From UBA6165 sp044233745 (lineage in GTDB: Bacteria > Bacteroidota > Bacteroidia > Flavobacteriales_D > Crocinitomicaceae): a stretch of 25,058 nt of DNA. Each line of letters begins with the position of its first letter. Positions within the stretch are counted from its first letter, which is position 1. This document shows positions 7,223 through 15,643 of this stretch, in pieces. The stretch lies in NCBI GenBank assembly GCA_044233745.1, contig JBIIJN010000036.1:1-25058 (forward strand), in the 5' to 3' direction. Position numbers and translations under genes: made by a program. The notes under the pieces are model-generated. The model searched no databases and had not been told where the DNA came from. It was given only the letters and a program-made list of their open reading frames with translations.

Positions 7223-8458
7223 ATGGATAATTTAAATTTGGTAGAGTCTTTCGCGGAGTTCAAAGAATTCAAGAACATTGACCGTGTGACCATGATGACT
7301 GTATTGGAAGATGTATTTCGCTCCATGTTGAAAAAGAAATATGGAACAGACGAGCACATCGACATCATTGTAAATCCCGACAAAGGTGACTTTGAAATCT
7401 GGATGAATCGCGAAATCGTTTATGACGGTGAAGTTGAAGACGAAAATACAGAAATTGCACTTTCTGAAGCATTTAAAATACAGCCCGACTTTGAAGTTGG
7501 TGAAGATGTTTCGGTTGAACTTAAGTTTGCCGATTTCGGAAGAAGAAACATCCTGTCGCTGCGTCAGAATTTGGTTTCGCGCATTTTGGAATTAGAAAAA
7601 GACCACATCTACACGAAATACAAAGAGCGCATTGGTGAAATCATCACAGGCGAAGTTTACCAAGTATGGAAAAAAGAAATTTTGGTTTTGGATGATGAGG
7701 GCAATGAATTGATTTTGCCGAAATCTGAACAAATTCCTTCAGACTTCTTCAAAAAAGGAGAAACGGTGCGTGCGGTTGTTGCTAAAGTTGACATGAGAAA
7801 CAGTAGCCCTGTTATCATTCTTTCTCGAACAGCACCTGCTTTCTTGGAGCGCTTGTTTGAATTGGAAGTTCCAGAAGTTTTTGACGGGTTGATTACCATA
7901 AAAAATATTGTGCGTGAACCAGGTGAACGCGCCAAAGTAGTTGTTGAATCCTACGACGACAGAATCGACCCAGTTGGTGCTTGCGTGGGTATGAAAGGTG
8001 CTCGAATTCACGGCATTGTTCGCGAGTTAAGAAATGAAAACATCGACGTAATCAACCATACCAACAATTTGAATTTGTTGATTCAAAGAGCTTTGTCTCC
8101 AGCTAAAATATCCTCTGTTGAAATTTTGGAGGGCGACAATCGCGCCAATGTATATTTGAAGCCCGATCAAGTTTCTTTGGCCATCGGTAGAGGGGGTCAT
8201 AACATCAAATTGGCGAGCAGACTTTGTGGCTTAGAATTGGATGTTTACAGAGAAGGTGCAGAAGATATCGAAGACGTGGATTTGGAAGAATTTGCAGATG
8301 AAATCGACAGCTGGATTATCGACGAATTGAAAGCGATTGGTTGTGATACAGCAAAATCTGTTTTGGAATTGAACGTGGCCGATTTGGTTTCGCGTACCGA
8401 TCTTGAACAGGAAACAGTAGAAGAAGTGATGCGTATTTTGCGCTCAGAATTTGAATAA
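7223..8458 (+). CDS. nusA: Transcription termination/antitermination factor NusA
   Basis: 411 aa. NusA binds RNA polymerase and nascent RNA, promoting pausing, intrinsic termination and, with Nus partners, antitermination at rRNA operons. Visible domains: N-terminal polymerase-binding domain (about 1-125), S1 domain (about 135-200, GEIITGEVYQVWKK), KH1 (GACVGMKGARIHGI, 252-265) and KH2 (IGRGGHNIKLASRL, 321-334). An acidic stretch (345-365) then leads to a short helical C-terminal part. E. coli NusA is 495 aa with two full acidic repeats. Here only about one helix-hairpin-helix-like unit is left, which appears normal for Bacteroidota. The gene lies 9 bases after rimP and 164 bases before infB. 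NusA is a plausible regulator of the hairpin in its own leader. Confidence 0.97.
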   Translation: MDNLNLVESFAEFKEFKNIDRVTMMTVLEDVFRSMLKKKYGTDEHIDIIVNPDKGDFEIWMNREIVYDGEVEDENTEIALSEAFKIQPDFEVGEDVSVELKFADFGRRNILSLRQNLVSRILELEKDHIYTKYKERIGEIITGEVYQVWKKEILVLDDEGNELILPKSEQIPSDFFKKGETVRAVVAKVDMRNSSPVIILSRTAPAFLERLFELEVPEVFDGLITIKNIVREPGERAKVVVESYDDRIDPVGACVGMKGARIHGIVRELRNENIDVINHTNNLNLLIQRALSPAKISSVEILEGDNRANVYLKPDQVSLAIGRGGHNIKLASRLCGLELDVYREGAEDIEDVDLEEFADEIDSWIIDELKAIGCDTAKSVLELNVADLVSRTDLEQETVEEVMRILRSEFE

Positions 8459-8622
8459 ACCGTGACTTGCGGCGACTTATTATCGCTGCTTTCACAAAGT
8501 TCTTGGTTCAGTAAAGTGGTGAATTTCCTTGCGCCACTTTTATTGAAACAATTGGAATTACTATCTTTAGCCCCAATTTGGGCGTTATTTTTACTTAACA
8601 AAGGAATAGAAAGAAGCTATTT
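8459..8622 (+). other. Structured spacer between nusA and infB
   Basis: These 164 bases contain at least two good stem-loops. The first pairs 8469-8475 with 8483-8489 (7 bp, one G-U, 7-nt loop), extended by GTGA/TCAC at 8462-8465 and 8492-8495. The second pairs AAAGTGGTG (8513-8521) with CGCCACTTT (8532-8540), 9 bp with one wobble and a 10-nt loop. A weaker GCCC/GGGC hairpin spans about 8570-8583. TATCTTTA (8562-8569) is a one-mismatch -7 element, but its nearest TTG is 16 bases away. No stem is followed by a proper U tract. This could be an infB leader, a processing site or a small RNA. Confidence 0.5.
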
Positions 8623-11430
8623 ATGGCTAAACCGATTAGATTAAATAAGGCAGCAGCGGAATTAAACATTGCCGTGAACACAATTGTGGATTTTCTTGGC
8701 ACAAAGGGAATTGTTATTGACAATAACCCAAACACCAAGATTGAAGGCGATGTGCACGACCTCCTTTTGGCTGAATTTGCCGATGAAGTTCTCGATAAGC
8801 AAAAGTCTAAACAGACCAATTTGACGCGTGAACCGAAAGAAACCATTTCCATTGAAAGTGCTAAACCCAAAGTGGAGGAAAGACCTTTCATTGAAGAAGA
8901 AGTGAGTTTGTCAATTGAAGATTTGAAGCGTCAAGCACAAGCAGCACAACCTAAAGCCGAACCGCGCCCAGAGCCGGTTGTTGAGCCAGAGCCAATAGAT
9001 GAGCCCATTGTTGAAGCTCCAAAAACAGAAGATCCAATTGTTGAAGCTCCTGAAATTGAAATCGCACCTGAAATTGAACCAGCAGATCAAGCACCCGGTG
9101 TTAAAGTAATGGGTAAAATTGACTTATCAAGCATCAACTCAAAAACGCGACCTGACAAGAAAAAATATCAAGATCCACCGAAAAAGGAGGCGCCTAAAGC
9201 TGCAGAGCCAGTGAAAGAAGCGCCAAAAGCAGTTGAGCCTGAACCAGAAACAAAACCAACAGCGCCAATTAAAGAAGAAATCCAATTGATTAAGGCCACT
9301 TCTGAAAAACTGAGCGGTGTGAAATTAATGGGTAAGATTGAATTGCCTGTTTTCAAACCAAAAGAAAAACCTGTTGCGTCTTCATCGCAAAACGAAAGTG
9401 CTGCCGACAAAAAGAAGCGTAAGAGAATTAAAAAAGTCAATACGCCGCCTACCAATCAACCCACTGGTAATACTGGTAATACTGGTAATAATTTCAAAAA
9501 GCCAGCACATGCTCATGATAAAGCTCCAATTTCTGAAGAGGCTATTCAGAAAGAAATCAAAGACACGCTATCCAAATTAACAGGTGGTGGAAAGTCAAAG
9601 GCTTCTAAAATTAGACGTAACAAGCGTGATGAACGTGCACAACGTCGTGAAATGGAAGCCATGGAGGCCGAGATGGAAGAAAAAGTATTGAAGCTTACGG
9701 AATTTGTTACTGTTTCTGAATTGGCTTCAATGATGAACGTTCAACCTACGCAGGTTATTGGCACTTGTATGTCTTTGGGAATCTTTGTTTCGATCAACCA
9801 AAGAATCGATGCTGAAACTATTGCTATAGTTGCCGACGAATTTGGCTTCGAAGTTGAATTTGTAAGCGCGGAAGTACAAGAAGCCATTGCAACAGTTGAG
9901 GACAAACCTGAAGATCTGTTACCTAGACCTCCAATTGTTACCGTAATGGGTCACGTTGACCACGGTAAAACATCGCTTTTGGATAAAATCCGGAAGGCCA
10001 ATGTTGTGGAAGGTGAAGCGGGTGGAATAACGCAGCACATCGGGTCTTACTCGGTGAAACTGGATGGCGGAAAACGCATCACTTTCTTGGATACACCTGG
10101 TCACGAAGCCTTTACTGCAATGCGTGCTCGTGGTGCCCAAGTAACCGATATCGCCATTATCATTGTGGCTGCAGACGATGATGTGATGCCTCAAACGAAA
10201 GAAGCAATCGCGCACGCTCAAGCAGCTAATGTGCCTATGGTTTTTGCCATCAACAAAGTAGATAAACCGGGTGCAAACCCTGATAAAATCCGCGAACAAC
10301 TTTCTGCCATGAATATCTTGGTTGAAGAATGGGGTGGAAAATACCAATGTCAAGAAATTTCTGCCAAACAAAACATCAACATCGAACTGCTGTTGGAAAA
10401 AGTGTTGTTGGAAGCTGAACTTCTTGATTTGAAAGCCAATCCTAATAAAAACGCGGTAGGTACTATTATTGAATCTTCTCTTGACAAAGGTCGTGGATAC
10501 GTAACCAATATGCTTGTTGAGGCAGGAACCTTGAAGGTTGGTGACATAATCCTTGCAGGTCGCTGTGCAGGTCGTGTAAGAGCGATGCACAACGAACACG
10601 GTAAACCGCTTGAAACAGCAGGTCCTGCTACTCCAATTTCAATATTAGGTATCAATGGCGCACCAAACGCGGGAGATAAATTCCACGTGATGGACGACGA
10701 ACGCGAAGCGAGAACAATTGCCACCAAACGAGAACAATTGTACCGTGAGCAAGGTCTTAGAACTCAGAAACATATTACTCTTGATGAAATTGGTCGTCGT
10801 TTGGCGATTGGTGACTTCAAGGAATTGAATTTGATTGTGAAAGGTGACGTGGATGGTTCGATCGAAGCCTTGTCCGACTCTTTATTGAAACTTTCTACAG
10901 AGCAAATCCAAGTAAATATCGTTCACAAAGGCGTTGGTGCCATCACTGAAAATGATGTGAATTTGGCATCTGCATCTGATGCTATTATCGTTGGATTCCA
11001 GGTTCGTCCGTCACAAGCAGCTAGAAAACTTGCTGAAAACGAACAAATTGATATTCGTTTATACTCTATCATTTACAAAGCCATTGAGGAAATCAAATCG
11101 GCAATGGAGGGGATGTTGTCTCCAGAAATTGAAGAACAGATTGTTGGTTCGGCTGAAGTTAGAGAAGTCTTCAACATCACGAAGGTGGGTACAATTGCAG
11201 GATGTTTTGTTTTGGAAGGTACAATTACCAGAAAAAGCAGAATGCGCGTTATTCGCGATGGCATCGTGATTCACACGGGTGTAGTGAAAGATTTGAAACG
11301 CTTCAAAGACGATGTAAAAGAGGTGAAACACGGTTATGAATGTGGTATCAGTATCGATAAGTTCAATGACATTCAGGTGAATGACACACTTGAAGCATTC
11401 GAAGAAGTGGAAGTAGCTCGTAAACTTTAA
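8623..11430 (+). CDS. infB: Translation initiation factor IF-2
   Basis: 935 aa. IF-2 is the GTPase that brings fMet-tRNA to the 30S subunit and drives subunit joining. A short N-terminal IF2 domain (LNKAAAELNIAVNTIVDFL) precedes a long, low-complexity linker (about 60-330) rich in Glu, Pro, Lys and Ala. A second IF2-N domain (about 360-415) follows. The G domain has GHVDHGKT (443-450), GGITQHIG, DTPGH (490-494) and NKVD (544-547). Domains II to IV complete the protein. The linker holds two copies of GVKxMGKIxL (159-168 and 232-241) and two PIVEAP units 30 bp apart (9004-9020, 9034-9050). The gene follows nusA after a structured spacer and precedes asnS by 20 bases. The ATG at 8623 gives the expected family N-terminus. 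Confidence 0.98.
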   Translation: MAKPIRLNKAAAELNIAVNTIVDFLGTKGIVIDNNPNTKIEGDVHDLLLAEFADEVLDKQKSKQTNLTREPKETISIESAKPKVEERPFIEEEVSLSIEDLKRQAQAAQPKAEPRPEPVVEPEPIDEPIVEAPKTEDPIVEAPEIEIAPEIEPADQAPGVKVMGKIDLSSINSKTRPDKKKYQDPPKKEAPKAAEPVKEAPKAVEPEPETKPTAPIKEEIQLIKATSEKLSGVKLMGKIELPVFKPKEKPVASSSQNESAADKKKRKRIKKVNTPPTNQPTGNTGNTGNNFKKPAHAHDKAPISEEAIQKEIKDTLSKLTGGGKSKASKIRRNKRDERAQRREMEAMEAEMEEKVLKLTEFVTVSELASMMNVQPTQVIGTCMSLGIFVSINQRIDAETIAIVADEFGFEVEFVSAEVQEAIATVEDKPEDLLPRPPIVTVMGHVDHGKTSLLDKIRKANVVEGEAGGITQHIGSYSVKLDGGKRITFLDTPGHEAFTAMRARGAQVTDIAIIIVAADDDVMPQTKEAIAHAQAANVPMVFAINKVDKPGANPDKIREQLSAMNILVEEWGGKYQCQEISAKQNINIELLLEKVLLEAELLDLKANPNKNAVGTIIESSLDKGRGYVTNMLVEAGTLKVGDIILAGRCAGRVRAMHNEHGKPLETAGPATPISILGINGAPNAGDKFHVMDDEREARTIATKREQLYREQGLRTQKHITLDEIGRRLAIGDFKELNLIVKGDVDGSIEALSDSLLKLSTEQIQVNIVHKGVGAITENDVNLASASDAIIVGFQVRPSQAARKLAENEQIDIRLYSIIYKAIEEIKSAMEGMLSPEIEEQIVGSAEVREVFNITKVGTIAGCFVLEGTITRKSRMRVIRDGIVIHTGVVKDLKRFKDDVKEVKHGYECGISIDKFNDIQVNDTLEAFEEVEVARKL
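9463..9489 (+). repeat. 9-bp tandem repeat x3 inside infB
   Basis: ACTGGTAAT occurs three times head to tail (9463-9471, 9472-9480, 9481-9489). It encodes Thr-Gly-Asn repeats in the flexible linker of IF-2. The unit is a multiple of three, so copy-number change would keep the frame. Confidence 0.9.
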
Positions 11431-11450
11431 TTTTCTTAGTACAAAGCACG

Positions 11451-12890
11451 ATGAAACGCACAAAAATTGCAGCGTTATTGAATGAATATACGCTCGGCTC
11501 AGAAGTGGTTGTGAAAGGGTGGGTACGCTCTTTTAGAAACAATCAGTTTATCCAAATCAACGACGGTTCAACCATCAAAAATATCCAAGCGGTATTGGAA
11601 TTGGACGCTTTCGATGAGCATTTGGTGAAACGCGTTACAACAGGTGCTGCAGTTGGTGTTACAGGAAAAGTGGTTGAATCTGCTGGTGCTGGTCAGGCAA
11701 TCGAAATTTTGGTTGCTTCAATTGAAATCATTGGTGATGCCAATCCTGACGAAGTGGCCAAAACGGTGATGCAACCCAAACGCCACAGTTTGGAATATTT
11801 GCGCGAGCAAGCCCATTTGCGTTTCAGAACCAACACTTTTGGAGCTGTTTTCAGAATTCGTCATGCTGTGGCTTTTGCCATTCATAAATACTTCAACGAT
11901 AGAGGTTATTTCTATCTACATGCCCCTATTATCACAGGTTCGGATGCAGAAGGTGCGGGTGAAATGTTTCATGTGAGCAACATCGACCCCAACAATCCGC
12001 CACGCAAAGAAGACGGCAGCGTCAACTTTGAAGAAGATTTTTTTGGTAAACAAGTGAGTTTAACGGTTTCTGGGCAATTAGAAGCGGAATTGGGCGCTTT
12101 GGCTTTGGGTCAAGTGTACACTTTTGGTCCCACTTTCCGTGCAGAAAACTCAAACACAACGCGCCACTTGGCTGAGTTTTGGATGATTGAGCCCGAGGTG
12201 GCTTTCCATGATTTGGTTGACAACATGGATTTGACGGAAGATTTCTTGAAATACATCTGTTCTTATGTGATCGAAAACTGCCCAGACGATTTGGCTTTCT
12301 TGAATGAGCGCGAAATCAACGAGCAAAATAACAAGCCACAAAACGAACGCCATGAATTGACATTGGTTGAACGTTTGCACTTTGTAATAGACAATCCTTT
12401 TGAAAGAATCACGTACACAGAAGCCATCGATTTGTTGTTGAATTCAAAGCCCTATAAAAAAGGTCAATTCAAGTTTGACGTTTCTTGGGGAATTGATTTG
12501 CAATCTGAACACGAGCGTTATTTGGTTGAGAAGCATTTTAAGAAGCCCGTTATATTGAGTAACTATCCAGCCAAAATTAAGGCATTCTACATGCGTCAAA
12601 ATGATGATGAAAAAACAGTAGCCGCCATGGATGTGTTATTCCCAGGTATTGGAGAAATCGTAGGTGGTTCGCAACGTGAAGAGCGTTTGGATGTGCTCAA
12701 AAAGAAATGTGCTGATTTCAATATTCCTGAAGAAGACCTTTGGTGGTATTTGGATACACGTCGCTTTGGTTCGGTGCCGCATGCTGGTTTTGGACTAGGA
12801 TTTGAACGCATGATTATGTTTGTTACTGGAATGACCAACATCCGTGATGTAATTCCGTTCCCCAGAACACCGAATAATTGTGAGTTTTAG
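11451..12890 (+). CDS. asnS: Asparaginyl-tRNA synthetase
   Basis: 479 aa, close to the usual 466 of E. coli. It charges tRNA-Asn with asparagine using ATP, in the cytoplasm. An N-terminal OB-fold anticodon-binding domain (VVKGWVRSFRNNQFIQINDGS, about 20-110) precedes a class II catalytic core. Motif 2 begins FRAENSNTTRHLAEF (Phe229 onward), where the Asn-specific sequence differs from AspRS. Motif 3 lies in GFGLGFERMIMF near 446-457, and the protein ends with PRTPNNCEF. The family insertion with FGKQVSLTVSGQLEAE is present. It follows infB by 20 bases and probably shares its transcript. Its stop is 4 bases from the stop of the convergent envelope gene, with no terminator between them. A direct tRNA-Asn charging route is therefore available to this organism. 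Confidence 0.97.
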   Translation: MKRTKIAALLNEYTLGSEVVVKGWVRSFRNNQFIQINDGSTIKNIQAVLELDAFDEHLVKRVTTGAAVGVTGKVVESAGAGQAIEILVASIEIIGDANPDEVAKTVMQPKRHSLEYLREQAHLRFRTNTFGAVFRIRHAVAFAIHKYFNDRGYFYLHAPIITGSDAEGAGEMFHVSNIDPNNPPRKEDGSVNFEEDFFGKQVSLTVSGQLEAELGALALGQVYTFGPTFRAENSNTTRHLAEFWMIEPEVAFHDLVDNMDLTEDFLKYICSYVIENCPDDLAFLNEREINEQNNKPQNERHELTLVERLHFVIDNPFERITYTEAIDLLLNSKPYKKGQFKFDVSWGIDLQSEHERYLVEKHFKKPVILSNYPAKIKAFYMRQNDDEKTVAAMDVLFPGIGEIVGGSQREERLDVLKKKCADFNIPEEDLWWYLDTRRFGSVPHAGFGLGFERMIMFVTGMTNIRDVIPFPRTPNNCEF

Positions 12891-12894
12891 GCGT

Positions 12895-13743
12895 TTATTG
12901 ATCGCTCCACTCACATTCACTTCTCTGCCCCAATTTAAACGTAATCCCAATTCCGAAGAAGCTGTACCAATCTCGGAAAGCACCATCTCCTCTTCGCGAT
13001 CCAACGTTTCTGCCCGAGGAGCCAACTTGATTCAAGCTGCGATCGGAAAGACTAGCGGCAATAGATCCGTTTATGGCTGCCAATTCTATAGGGTCAACAT
13101 AACTGCCCCGCACGTCGTCCAAGTAATCGGTAAACGTTAGTCTCATACCATATTCCAAACTCACTTGTACTTTTTTGTGGATGTTGAATTTAAAACCCAG
13201 ACCTAAGGGCATTGAAACTTGCACCCTTGAATAGGTGCTCCTGTTTGAAAGTGATGTTCCCTGACCTTCAGTGCCAAGCGGTTGCAATTCATACCACTGC
13301 CCATTCAATTCTGCTTGTGGATTAAAATAAAACACCGATAGTTGCACAATCATGTATGGGGTGCACCAATAGCGTTCACCAAACAAACGCCCCGTGGCAT
13401 AATTCATATAATTGAATTCAACACCAAAAGCACCCTCCACCACGGGAGAACGAAAACTCAAATTTCTATTCTGATCAAATGCGTGTCTAGATTTGGAATC
13501 ATCACCTTTGATATGACCACCAAACACACTACCCCTCAAGGCCAAACGTGGATTTACATTATAGCGATAAATGATTCCAGCGGCCGGTGAAACTTGTCGG
13601 AAATGACCCATTCTATTCAGTTCTCCGGTATAATAACTTCCTCCTAAAATAAAACCCAATTCAGATTTTTCACCCAAAGATTGAGCGTTCAGGTCTGTCA
13701 ACCCTAAACCAAGAATCAATATGAAAACAAAGCATTTTTGCAT
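12895..13743 (-). CDS. Outer-membrane beta-barrel protein, DUF6089-like
   Basis: 282 aa. The N-terminal signal peptide (MQKCFVFILILGLGLTDLNAQ) has a cleavage region at about residues 19-21. The next segment, ELGFILGGSYYTGELN, with the pattern GxSYYxGELN, followed by AAGIIYRYNVNPRLALRG, resembles DUF6089-type Bacteroidota proteins. Alternating strands with aromatic girdles continue to FFGIGITFKLGQ near the C-terminus. Function is unknown beyond a probable barrel in the outer membrane. It lies 50 bases after glmS on the same strand and may be the last gene of that run; no -7 element was seen in the gap. It is convergent with asnS, 4 bases apart. Confidence 0.8.
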   Translation of the reverse strand: MQKCFVFILILGLGLTDLNAQSLGEKSELGFILGGSYYTGELNRMGHFRQVSPAAGIIYRYNVNPRLALRGSVFGGHIKGDDSKSRHAFDQNRNLSFRSPVVEGAFGVEFNYMNYATGRLFGERYWCTPYMIVQLSVFYFNPQAELNGQWYELQPLGTEGQGTSLSNRSTYSRVQVSMPLGLGFKFNIHKKVQVSLEYGMRLTFTDYLDDVRGSYVDPIELAAINGSIAASLSDRSLNQVGSSGRNVGSRRGDGAFRDWYSFFGIGITFKLGQRSECEWSDQ

Positions 13744-13793
13744 GGGTAGTATAACGCTGAACTTGAATAAGTATTGTGTTTCAAACGATTCTT

Positions 13794-15641
13794 CTATTCA
13801 ACGGTTACCGATTTGGCTAAATTTCTAGGTTGATCTACATTGCAACCACGCATTGTAGCGATGTGATACGACAACAATTGTAGCGGAATAGTAGCCAAAA
13901 GAGGCATCAATATTTCGTCTGTTTCTGGGATTTCAATGCAGTGATCGGCCATGGCTTTAACAGCGGTATCTCCTTCTGTGACAATTGCAATAATTTTACC
14001 TTTTCTCGCTTTAACCTCTTGGATATTTGAAACCACTTTTTCATAAGAGGTGCCTTTTGTTGCAATTACAAACACAGGCATATTCTCATCAATGAGCGCA
14101 ATGGGACCATGTTTCATTTCGGCTGCCGGATAACCTTCTGCATGGATGTACGAAATTTCTTTCAACTTCAAGGCGCCTTCAAGAGCAACAGGAAAACAAT
14201 TTCCGCGACCTAAATAAAGTGCGTTTGTCGCATTCATGTAAACCTTAGAAATATCGACGATATGTTGGTTGTTTTCCAATAGCTTTTCTACCTTTTTCGG
14301 AATATTTTCCAATTCTGTAAGTAAAACTTGCAAGCGCGATTCACTCAAAGTGCCTTTTAAAGAAGCCAAATAGAGTCCCAACAAAGTCAAAACAGTAACC
14401 TGTGCTGTAAAAGCTTTGGTAGATGCTACACCAATTTCAGGTCCTGCATGGGTGTACATACCAGCGTGCGTGGCACGAGAAATAGACGAACCCACCACGT
14501 TACAAATTCCCAAAACTGTTGCTCCTCTCGATTTCGCAATTTCGATAGCAGCTAATGTGTCTGCTGTTTCGCCAGATTGAGAAATGGCCAATACGACATC
14601 ATTCTCATTAATGATTGGATTTCTGTATCTAAACTCGCTACCATATTCAACTTCAACTGGAATTCGCGCCAACTCTTCAATCAAATATTCGCCAACCTGA
14701 GCAGCATGCCAAGAAGTGCCACAAGCTACGAATATGAATCTATTTGCGTTCAATAATTTACGTTCATAATCTTTTATACCGCCCAATCTAACCCAGCCTT
14801 CAGTACTGTTTAAACGACCGCGAAAACAATCGTAAATAGAACGTGGTTGCTCATAAATTTCTTTCAACATGAAATGATCATATCCACCTTTTTCAAGCGC
14901 TTCAAGTTCCATTTCTAGTTCTTGGATATAGGGCGTCTGTTCTTGGTTGCGTATGTCAATGATTTTTAAGCCTTTTTGACGATCAACCACAGCAATTTCC
15001 TCGTCTTCGAGGTACACAACATTCTTGGTATATTCAATAATGGGTGTGGCATCGGAAGCCAAATAAAATTCATTGTTTTCGCCGATACCCACCACCAATG
15101 GACTAGATTTACGTGCTGCGACCATACGCTGAGGTTCATCTTTGCTCAACACAACAATGGCATAAGCTCCAATTACACTTGTGAGCGCAATTCGAACCGC
15201 TTGTTCCAAATCTACGTTTTCTTTCTTGCGAACATCATCAATCAAATGTGCGAGCACCTCTGTATCTGTTTCACTTTCAAAAACATGTCCACGTTGTTTC
15301 AAACCATCGCGCAACACATCGTAGTTTTCGATAATTCCGTTGTGAACAATAACTAAATCACCAAGTGCCGAGCCCTTGTGCGGGTGGGCATTTACGTCGT
15401 TTGGCTCACCATGAGTAGCCCAGCGTGTATGGCCAATTCCAATAGTGCCAGAAAGATCTTGGGAAGCAGCAAAATTCTCCAATTCAGATACCTTACCTTG
15501 CTTTTTATAGGTGCGGATACCATTCACATCCATTAATGCGACGCCTGCACTGTCATAACCCCTATATTCTAATCTCTTTAATCCTTTGATTAGTATTGGG
15601 TAAGCGTCTTTAGTGCCTAAATATGCAACAATTCCACACAT
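13794..15641 (-). CDS. glmS: Glutamine--fructose-6-phosphate aminotransferase (isomerizing)
   Basis: 615 aa (609 in E. coli). It makes glucosamine-6-phosphate from fructose-6-phosphate and glutamine, the first committed step to UDP-GlcNAc for peptidoglycan and LPS. The N-terminal nucleophile is Cys2 (MCGIVAYLG). The glutaminase domain shows GHTRWATHG and NGIIENY. Two SIS sugar-isomerase domains follow: the first around VACGTSWHAA...ISQSGETADT, the second around LYLGRGNCFPVALEGALKLKE and AEGYPAAEMKHGP. The C-terminus NLAKSVTVE carries the Schiff-base Lys (Lys610). The start lies only 2 bases after the stop of the DUF4270 gene, so the two are probably translationally coupled. No glmS ribozyme was noticed; the upstream gene leaves no room for one. 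Confidence 0.98.
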   Translation of the reverse strand: MCGIVAYLGTKDAYPILIKGLKRLEYRGYDSAGVALMDVNGIRTYKKQGKVSELENFAASQDLSGTIGIGHTRWATHGEPNDVNAHPHKGSALGDLVIVHNGIIENYDVLRDGLKQRGHVFESETDTEVLAHLIDDVRKKENVDLEQAVRIALTSVIGAYAIVVLSKDEPQRMVAARKSSPLVVGIGENNEFYLASDATPIIEYTKNVVYLEDEEIAVVDRQKGLKIIDIRNQEQTPYIQELEMELEALEKGGYDHFMLKEIYEQPRSIYDCFRGRLNSTEGWVRLGGIKDYERKLLNANRFIFVACGTSWHAAQVGEYLIEELARIPVEVEYGSEFRYRNPIINENDVVLAISQSGETADTLAAIEIAKSRGATVLGICNVVGSSISRATHAGMYTHAGPEIGVASTKAFTAQVTVLTLLGLYLASLKGTLSESRLQVLLTELENIPKKVEKLLENNQHIVDISKVYMNATNALYLGRGNCFPVALEGALKLKEISYIHAEGYPAAEMKHGPIALIDENMPVFVIATKGTSYEKVVSNIQEVKARKGKIIAIVTEGDTAVKAMADHCIEIPETDEILMPLLATIPLQLLSYHIATMRGCNVDQPRNLAKSVTVE

Positions 15642-15643
15642 AA

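Noticed and set aside
8462..8644. A 60-codon hydrophobic frame from GTG just after nusA.
   Set aside because: It overlaps the infB start out of frame and its DNA is better explained by stem-loops; no family resemblance seen. Kept only as a weak alternative.
9919..10599. A 226-codon minus-strand open frame inside infB.
   Set aside because: It is the complement of the conserved IF-2 G domain; composition (Cys, His, Phe, Thr-rich) is that of a shadow frame.
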